Part shown: positions 33,721 to 38,688 of the stretch, one piece after another
How positions within the stretch are numbered: position 1 is the stretch's first letter
How the letters are laid out: each line of letters begins with the position of its first letter
From: Nostoc flagelliforme FACHB-838
Lineage (GTDB): Bacteria > Cyanobacteriota > Cyanobacteriia > Cyanobacteriales > Nostocaceae
Direction: 5' to 3'
Length of the DNA: 38,688 bases
Assembly: GCF_014698065.1 (NCBI RefSeq)
Contig: NZ_JACJSI010000065.1
Coordinates: 1 to 38,688, forward strand
Notes under the pieces: generated by a model
The model's database searches: none
What the model saw: the letters and a program-made list of their open reading frames with translations, nothing else
What the model was told of the DNA's origin: nothing
Position numbers and translations under genes: made by a program

Positions 33721-34782
33721 ATGGCTCAAGATTTTCATAGCAGTTCCCAACTTCCCTCAGATATCTCAACAATAATCAGTCGCATAGCAAAGCCAAGCTC
33801 TGAATTCTACGCTCTTTTTTCTGAAGAAGAAGTTTTAGAGATAATTGAAGCATTAGAAGTTAGACGAGAAATACCTTTAAAGTATTCTTATAAAGGTAGA
33901 GGTGCAAAAAGTTGGAACGATTTTTATCTGAAATATGTTATTCCTAGATGGTATGGAAGAGTTAATGTAGAAATTGACCTTTTAAAAGATAATTTTCAAT
34001 ATCTGAATAGCAACATTCCAACTGGTAAGAGAGTTAACATTGTAGACGTTGGGGCAGGAAATTCCTATCCTGTTAAAAAGTTTATCCGCGAACTAAATAA
34101 ATTAGGGAAGGTTAATAAATATATTGCCTTAGATATTAGTGAAGAATTGCTTCATGTATCTAGAAATAATTTTACAAAATGGTTTCCTTTGGTTGAGTTT
34201 ATCAGTTCACCAATTGACATAGAAAATAGTTGCGTACCCCAAATTTTATTTCAAAATCAAGTTAGTCTTGAGAATGACGACACGGCAAAAATATTTTTAC
34301 ACCTAGGAGTTACCATTGGCAATCATCAAAATAGAGATAAGGTACTCAAAAACTTTAGAGATAGCATGGGAAAAAATGATTTTCTAGTGTTCACTAACGA
34401 AACTGGTTCTAACTCGCAATGGAATGGCATAGTTAGAGGTGGCTGCAAGTATCATGTAGACGAAATATATGGGTGGGTTAAAAATAAGATTGGGATTAAA
34501 TCTGAAGATTGTGAACTTGTAAGAAAATATGATTTCAAAACAGATAGTATAGTTGCTAATCTGAAATTTCTTCATGATTACACTATAAATTTTAGCCGGA
34601 TGGGGATAGATAAAAATATTGAAATATCTGAAGGTGAAGAGATTACTATTTGGCGACATCACAAGTATGAAATACCTAAACTGTTGCAAGAGATAGAACG
34701 TTCTGGACTACAACTTATGCACTATAGTACTGATAAAAACCAATCACATATCATGGCGATTTGTAAGGTTGCTAGTAGCTAA
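33721..34782 (+). CDS. EgtD-like histidine-specific methyltransferase family protein
   Basis: A 353-residue SAM-dependent methyltransferase of the EgtD/DUF2260 (Methyltransf_33) family. Motif I is VNIVDVGAGNSYPVKKFI near 110; then YIALDISEELL, IFLHLGVTIGNHQNRDKVL (family signature), NDFLVFTNE and EGEEITIWRHHKYE near the end. EgtD trimethylates histidine for ergothioneine. No EgtB-like gene is next to this one, and the N-terminal 60 residues differ from what I remember of EgtD, so another amino acid or a secondary-metabolite substrate is possible. The codons are AT-rich compared with the neighbouring ABC genes. Confidence 0.8.
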   Translation: MAQDFHSSSQLPSDISTIISRIAKPSSEFYALFSEEEVLEIIEALEVRREIPLKYSYKGRGAKSWNDFYLKYVIPRWYGRVNVEIDLLKDNFQYLNSNIPTGKRVNIVDVGAGNSYPVKKFIRELNKLGKVNKYIALDISEELLHVSRNNFTKWFPLVEFISSPIDIENSCVPQILFQNQVSLENDDTAKIFLHLGVTIGNHQNRDKVLKNFRDSMGKNDFLVFTNETGSNSQWNGIVRGGCKYHVDEIYGWVKNKIGIKSEDCELVRKYDFKTDSIVANLKFLHDYTINFSRMGIDKNIEISEGEEITIWRHHKYEIPKLLQEIERSGLQLMHYSTDKNQSHIMAICKVASS

Positions 34783-34848
34783 TGAATGTGGATTAAATAA
34801 AAAGTCTGAAATAGCTGATTAATCAAGATTTTACCCGACCCTAACCCT

Positions 34849-34900
34849 CCCATTGGAAAGGGGAGAGAACTATACTTATTGTTTCCCCCCTTTCCAAGGG
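34849..34900. terminator. Hairpin repeat downstream of the methyltransferase gene
   Basis: CCCATTGGAAAGGGG (34849-34863) and CCCCTTTCCAAGGG (34887-34900) pair over about 13 positions with one extra base. It lies about 70 bp past the stop of the methyltransferase. This is also a known-looking dispersed repeat of these genomes, so it may be a mobile hairpin that also works as a terminator. Confidence 0.45.
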
Positions 34901-35046
34901 CAGGGCTGTTTCATTCCTTAAAAGGCGTTGATTTACAAGCGTTTCAAGTAAAAAAACTAGGTGACTAAAAAATCTGATTGGGCAAGAAAATGGTGTTCGC
35001 ACTTAAATTTGCTGGTTGAGGTGGTAGTTTAGTCAATTTGGGCTAA

Positions 35047-35292
35047 TTGCGATCGCCTCAGCCAAGGGTAGACACTATCGACGGGCAGGTAATTAGTTAT
35101 CTGAAAACAGAACCTTTTTGTTTAGGCAACTTACCTCAAATAGTGATGTTGACCCTCAAACAATATTGGTTGCCTTTCACCATCTCTGCTAATGGAGTGG
35201 ATGGTAAAGAACTCAGGCAGAAGGCAATTTGGTCAACTAAAAAATTAGAAGTACAAGCGGCTTTGATTCGTGAGGTTTTTCTGGAATCTTAG
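35047..35292 (+). CDS. Truncated cyanobacterial hypothetical protein
   Basis: An 81-residue frame starting at a TTG, so the true start is probably lost. It reads VDTIDGQVISYLKTEPFCLG, then MLTLKQYWLPFTISANG and KLEVQAALIREVFLE. The pattern of DGxVLSYL, a hydrophobic helix, AYWxPF and a final helix resembles a small cyanobacterial protein often seen on plasmids (recalled, not checked). The end runs straight into a recombinase fragment, which suggests a junction formed by rearrangement. Confidence 0.45.
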   Translation: MRSPQPRVDTIDGQVISYLKTEPFCLGNLPQIVMLTLKQYWLPFTISANGVDGKELRQKAIWSTKKLEVQAALIREVFLES

Positions 35293-35432
35293 GGCATCGA
35301 AATTTAGAACAGCTACAGAAATATTTAGAAGTGACTGAGGATCAGGTATTGGGAGTGGCGGCTCATCAAGTCCAATCGCGTAACTCTCGGAATCACTGCT
35401 CATTTCACCTTATATGTGTTTCTTTGGAGTGA
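35289..35432 (+). pseudogene. C-terminal remnant of a tyrosine recombinase
   Basis: In a different frame from the preceding ORF the sequence gives LGHRNLEQLQKYLEVTEDQV. LGH...Y is the last part of the tyrosine integrase active site (catalytic His and the Tyr nucleophile, with spacing as in LGHxxxxxxxxY). The rest of the recombinase is absent, and after about 28 residues the sequence loses protein character. It marks a dead integration or excision point. Confidence 0.6.
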
Positions 35433-35513
35433 TTAAATTGCGCTCTGTGCTAGCTAGATTAGGTATTAGAAATAACTAACAGCTATCTGGTTTTAATGAA
35501 GGAGATTATTGAT

Positions 35514-36422
35514 ATGGTTGAGAGTAAGCAAGCTTCAGACAAACAGGTTGAAAATGCTAACCGCACGACAACGGGTAAATCCTATGCTGATTCAACTGGT
35601 ACAAACATAGATGCTGGAGTATCTGGAATCGAGTATGCTAACCGTACAACAGCAGATCAATCTTATGCTGGTTCAACTGACACAACCATAGATGCTGGAG
35701 TATCTAGACCTGCAAATGCTCCTACAATTACGCCTCAATCCGATGTTCGTCCAACAAACGGAGGTAGCAATACTACATTAAATAGAGCGCTAATAGGAGG
35801 ACTCATAGGTGTTACGTTAGGCTCATTAGCTGGCGCTTTTGCTGGTAAAAGAATAGGTCAAGGCTTTAAGCACACTGTAAAAGGTATAGGAGACGCATCA
35901 AAGACTATTGGTGATGGTCTTGGTCAAACAGCAAAAGGTCTAGGGGACGCGGCAAAGAGTGTCGCTGAGGGTACTATCCAAGCTGTTGTAGGTGGTACAA
36001 TCGACACCGTAGAAGGGGTTGCTGACGTAGCCAAGCAAACTACTGTAGGAACACTGGACGCATTGCAGAGTACAGCAAAGGGTGTTAATCAAGCTGTACA
36101 AGTTGCTGGGGATACAGTAAAGGATGCAACAGAAAATGTCGTTGAGGGAATTAAGCAAACCACGGTAGTAACACTAGACGCAGTACAAAGTACAGCAGAG
36201 GGTCTTAATCAAGCTGTACAAGGTGCTGCGGACAAGGCAAAAGATACAGCAGAAAATGTTGCTGATGTAGCCAAGGAAACCACTGTAGGAACACTAGATG
36301 CAGTACAAAGCACAGCAGAAGGTGCTAATGAAGCTGTACAAAGTGCTGCGAACAAAGCAAAGGATACAGCAGAAAATGCTAAACCATCTGAAAATTACAG
36401 CAATCAACATAAGCGGAGATAG
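35514..36422 (+). CDS. LEA-like repeat protein with glycine-rich membrane segment
   Basis: A 302-residue protein. It has an N-terminal duplication of about 27 residues (NRTTTGKSYADSTGTNIDAG and a second copy), then a glycine-zipper hydrophobic segment ALIGGLIGVTLGSLAGAFAG near 90-110. A long Ala/Lys/Thr/Glu-rich amphipathic region follows, with three 40-residue repeats (36018-36377; core TVGTLDALQSTAKG, then AVQVAGDTVKDATEN). Such 11-mer-like amphipathic repeats occur in group 3 LEA and apolipoprotein-like proteins that protect membranes when water is lost. The start is ATG at 35514, with AAGGAG nine bases upstream; an earlier in-frame ATG overlaps that site. A paralogue follows at 36993. Confidence 0.8.
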   Translation: MVESKQASDKQVENANRTTTGKSYADSTGTNIDAGVSGIEYANRTTADQSYAGSTDTTIDAGVSRPANAPTITPQSDVRPTNGGSNTTLNRALIGGLIGVTLGSLAGAFAGKRIGQGFKHTVKGIGDASKTIGDGLGQTAKGLGDAAKSVAEGTIQAVVGGTIDTVEGVADVAKQTTVGTLDALQSTAKGVNQAVQVAGDTVKDATENVVEGIKQTTVVTLDAVQSTAEGLNQAVQGAADKAKDTAENVADVAKETTVGTLDAVQSTAEGANEAVQSAANKAKDTAENAKPSENYSNQHKRR

Positions 36423-36992
36423 TTGCAACTAACCCGTAAATCAAGAATGATGAAATTGGTATAGGAGATATAGACCGTACCTCGACCTTCTATATTCCAG
36501 ATTCAGATCAGACAAAGGGGGTTTTTCGAAAGTCCCTTATGTCTATAAATGAATGAATACCAATAGTTTCTGTTAAAGAAGACTCATTTTCAGAAAAAAT
36601 TGCTTGGCTTTAGTGACTCTTAAAAACAGACGCATAGAATTGCAAACCAATAATTTTCTGAGTTTGTAGCTGAGAGAAGTCTAATAAAGTAGTTTTTAAA
36701 GATTTTGGATAAGCAATAGTTGCTTTTTTCAAAGGACATATAGCGTTTCCTAAGCAGATGAAGTACACCCAAATCTTTTTTATCAAGGTTAGTAGGTTTG
36801 ACAACGTACCTCACTAGCTCGGGAACCGCTATATACTTATTCCTTCTACTTTAAGGACTACCTGCAAACTTAGAAAATTCATGAATTATTAGTTACTAGA
36901 CAACTTACATTTTTGCAACTTAAACTCTGCGAGACTAAGAAAAAAACGTCTAGGTATTGTTTTTCTGTCTGATTACAAAAGAGAAGATTATT
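36423..36992. other. Intergenic stretch between the two LEA-like genes
   Basis: No gene is supported. Two overlapping minus-strand frames (36610-36814) run through a MITE-like element (36739-36833) and are not coding. The final bases before 36993 carry GAGAAGATTATT, which resembles the GGAGATTATTGAT before the sister gene, so the translation start regions are conserved. Confidence 0.6.
36739..36833. mobile_element. 95-bp MITE-like element with 28-bp inverted ends
   Basis: The left end (36739-36766, TATAGCGTTTCC...) matches the reverse complement of the right end (36806-36833, ...GGGAACCGCTATA) at 21 of 28 positions, including both outer TATAGCG and inner GTAC. The middle is 39 bp of AT-rich sequence. 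Solo or partial ends of the same family lie at 2829-2856 and 26839-26852. Transposase-dependent spread is inferred. Confidence 0.7.
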
Positions 36993-37589
36993 ATGAATGG
37001 AAATCAACAGTTTTCAGAGCAGCCGGAAGGAAATATTGATATGTCTACAGATCAAGCCAATAATTATACAGCAGCTAAAAGCACGAATAATGACTTAGCT
37101 AAAGTAGCATTTGGAGCGCTCATTGGTGCTACATTGGGTGCGCTAGCTGCGGCTTTAACTATTAAGGGTACAACCGAAAAAGTTGACAAAACTGTAAAAA
37201 ATGTAGGAAATGCGGTAAAGGGTGCTACTGGGAGTTTTAATCAAACTGTAAAAACTGTAGGTAACGCAATAAAGACTGTAGCTGACAGTGTTAACGAAAC
37301 TGTAAAAGATGTAGGAGATGCTGTTAAAGATACAGCTTTGGACGTTAACGGCATTGCAATAGATACAGTGGATGCTGTTAAAGGTACAGCTGTAGGCGTT
37401 AACGATACTATAAAAAATACAGTGGATATTGTTAAGGGTGCAGCTGAAGGTGTTAAAGACACTGTAAAAGGTACAGTGGACGTAGACAAGAGTGCAGTTG
37501 AGGATGACACTCTATCTGCTAGTCAGAACGCTAATATACCTAATGACCAGACAACCTACATTTTGGTTCCACTAGACAAAAAGCAGTAA
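36993..37589 (+). CDS. LEA-like repeat protein, paralogue
   Basis: A 198-residue protein with the same plan as the gene at 35514: a short hydrophilic start, a glycine/alanine-rich hydrophobic segment (VAFGALIGATLGALAAALTI, about 38-57), then amphipathic repeats of about 11 residues rich in Val, Lys, Thr and Asp (VKNVGNAVKGATGSF, VKDVGDAVKDTA, VKGTAVGVNDTIKN). The C-terminal 30 residues are not repeated. The start is the ATG at 36993 with GAGAAG upstream; an earlier non-ATG start is less likely. The two genes are about 570 bp apart and are probably a tandem duplication, although the repeat units differ in detail. Confidence 0.78.
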   Translation: MNGNQQFSEQPEGNIDMSTDQANNYTAAKSTNNDLAKVAFGALIGATLGALAAALTIKGTTEKVDKTVKNVGNAVKGATGSFNQTVKTVGNAIKTVADSVNETVKDVGDAVKDTALDVNGIAIDTVDAVKGTAVGVNDTIKNTVDIVKGAAEGVKDTVKGTVDVDKSAVEDDTLSASQNANIPNDQTTYILVPLDKKQ

Positions 37590-37697
37590 CGTTCCCGTTC
37601 AGCTTCATTCAAATTCACAGTGTATTTATTGGGGTTACTCATACGGTGCTAGTCCTTAGCCTTGTTACCCAATATTTTAAGCTTGCCACGCTAGTAG

Positions 37698-37745
37698 GTT
37701 GGGTTGAGGAACAAAACCCAACATTTTCAGTAGTTTGTTGGGTTT
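37698..37745. repeat. Intergenic repeat with GTTGGGTT units
   Basis: GTTGGGTT (37698-37705), its inverse AACCCAAC (37715-37722) and GTTGGGTT again (37737-37744) form alternative hairpins. This kind of GTTGGGTT...AACCCAAC repeat is common between genes in Nostoc-type genomes. The region 37590-37827 holds nothing else. Confidence 0.6.
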
Positions 37746-37827
37746 AATTTTGTTCAACATCTAGGGCATATCAAATATTTATTTATGATAAAGCTAACAA
37801 ATCACTTGGATTGAGGTTGTGTATGTA

Positions 37828-38040
37828 TTAAATGTACATCAAACGCGGTCTAGGTTGAGGAACTGGACGTCCTAAATCTTTAGCCGTTTCTATCCATTCC
37901 TGGACAACTAACTCTACATTATGTAGGGCTTCTTGATAACTATCACCGTCAGCAGCACAGCCTGATAATTCTGGTACTTCAGCAATAAAGGCTTGATCTA
38001 ATTCACTCCAGTAAAGAATAATTTCATACCGAAACATCAT
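37828..38040 (-). CDS. hicB: HicB family antitoxin
   Basis: A 70-residue protein with the HicB partial RNase H fold: YEIILYWSELDQAFIAEVPE, LSGCAADGDSYQEALHNVEL and ending VQEWIETAKDLGRPVPQPRP. These match the short HicB type without a DNA-binding tail. It neutralises a HicA toxin. It is the second gene of the pair; its start overlaps the end of hicA by 17 bp (14 if M2 is used), so translation is probably coupled. The toxin-first order is usual for hicAB. Confidence 0.92.
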   Translation of the reverse strand: MMFRYEIILYWSELDQAFIAEVPELSGCAADGDSYQEALHNVELVVQEWIETAKDLGRPVPQPRPRLMYI

Positions 38041-38290
38041 TTTTACTTCCTAGCTTATACTTGATAATCACTGCTCTAACTTGTTTAATTTGATAACTTT
38101 TGGCTTTTCCTTTTTTGTGTTGCAGGTTCAATATTTCCTCAACATCGGCTTTGATAAAAATACGATGATCGCCACGAATCCGTTCCTCAAAGCCTAATTT
38201 ATATAAAAGTTGCCACAGTTGGGCAAAAGGGATGTCTGTATCAGAAGTCCCAGAGAGAATTTTTTCTAAGATTTTGTCTTGCTGACTCAC
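38024..38290 (-). CDS. hicA: HicA-like toxin
   Basis: An 88-residue protein upstream of and overlapping hicB. The core FAQLWQLLYKLGFEERIRGD, then HRIFIKADVEEILNLQ matches a HicA-type double-stranded RNA-binding fold, with His42 in G-D-H-R as the catalytic histidine position (GSHH in many HicA). The longer C-terminal helix (KQVRAVIIKYKLG) fits this cyanobacterial variety. It would cut mRNA when free of HicB. Confidence 0.88.
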   Translation of the reverse strand: MSQQDKILEKILSGTSDTDIPFAQLWQLLYKLGFEERIRGDHRIFIKADVEEILNLQHKKGKAKSYQIKQVRAVIIKYKLGSKNDVSV

Positions 38291-38637
38291 GTTTTTCTAA
38301 CCGTCTTAATGTTTCTATAGTCTCATATTTATTTATAATCAGGCTATACAAAAGCAAAATGATAGTTTTGCTCCTGAGTAAAAGTATCCCCGATGACAAT
38401 GGCTAGTGCAGCTAATCAGAACAAATTGTAGGCTGGGATACTATTCCACTAATTTACTTGATGGCAAAAATACTAATTATTTGGATGTTACAGATGCTTT
38501 CTTAGCAGCGATATTTGGCAGTGAGTTTATTTTGGGACATCAGTTTTGCAGGAATGTATCATTTGCCTTGACGTTATACCAATTTTATATGAAGGTGCAT
38601 ATAATAGAGAAAACAAACTCTATAAATTAAAATAACC
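38291..38637. other. Intergenic stretch before the window end
   Basis: No convincing gene. A 74-codon plus-strand frame (38406-38630) lacks an ATG start and any recognisable motif. The sequence just before 38638 is AT-rich and may include the end of an insertion sequence, but its inverted repeat partner is outside the window. Confidence 0.4.
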
Positions 38638-38688
38638 ATGAGCCGCCCTTTTAAGATTGAAATCGCAGAGAGCGAAGAAGAACTTAAA
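38638..38688 (+). CDS. Start of a probable IS630-type transposase or HTH protein (partial)
   Basis: Only 17 codons are present: MSRPFKIEIAESEEELK. The basic start followed by K-I-E-I-A-E-S and an acidic helix resembles the helix-turn-helix head of IS630-type transposases in Nostoc, as I remember it. The gene runs off the window, so the call is tentative. Confidence 0.5.
   Translation, partial: MSRPFKIEIAESEEELK

Noticed and set aside
36610..36814. Two overlapping 64-codon minus-strand frames
   Set aside because: Both run through the MITE-like element at 36739-36833 and look random.
38406..38630. 74-codon plus-strand frame near the window end
   Set aside because: No ATG start, no motif, and low complexity at the end.

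Overview
The window looks like chromosome from a filamentous, heterocyst-forming cyanobacterium of the Nostoc/Anabaena type. The octamer GCGATCGC (HIP1) is scattered throughout. Short tandem heptamer repeats such as AATTCGT and AGTTAGG lie between genes. A cytochrome b6f subunit (PetL) is encoded, and several proteins belong to families that are expanded in these bacteria: a CHASE2 serine/threonine kinase, an HTH-NACHT ATPase, a multi-GAF sensor and Uma2. Naming the genus from composition is inference.

Layout. 1-6194: tandem repeats, recQ, two GNAT acetyltransferases, leuA and a LabA-like NYN protein, then about 950 bp with no convincing gene. 6195-11594: CHASE2 kinase, a PD-(D/E)XK nuclease, and a divergent HTH-NACHT STAND ATPase whose frame is broken by one in-frame stop. 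11633-13950: a Ro60 (TROVE/vWA) gene bracketed by four tRNA-like RNAs. 14275-20296: a membrane/HTH protein, pyrD, a large GAF sensor and a decayed type I restriction specificity gene. 20441-25767: a VapBC-like pair, a RimJ/L-type acetyltransferase, bioB, petL, aroB and a Uma2 nuclease. 25991-29721: small hypotheticals, a MITE, thioredoxin, a DHFR-like reductase, DUF2805 and a VOC protein. 29858-34782: a two-gene ABC exporter and an EgtD-like methyltransferase. 35047-38688: recombinase debris, two LEA-like repeat proteins, a HicBA pair and the start of a probable transposase.

Main discovery candidate. Four RNAs on the minus strand, three directly upstream of the Ro60 gene and one directly downstream, look like tRNAs (acceptor stem, T-arm, and a D-arm in three). 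Each carries an inserted helix of about 50 nt. The insert folds into a hairpin with an inner GCC/GGC stem, a bulged C, a GA/UU step, a 1 x 5 internal loop and an 8-bp helix. These are the elements, in the same order, of the Ro60-binding stem of animal Y RNAs. Here the stem is circularly permuted: capped by a GAAA loop and attached through its other end to the tRNA body. Two copies encode a 3' CCA. The set has a good promoter and probably forms one unit with ro60. I read it as a family of tRNA-embedded Y RNAs working with the local Ro60.

Other points. The NACHT gene has direct repeats in its promoter region and a premature TAA followed by 142 open codons. The HsdS gene and a tyrosine recombinase are remnants. 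Dispersed 28-bp ends mark a family of small MITEs. The remaining metabolic genes (leuA, pyrD, bioB, aroB) are intact housekeeping genes.
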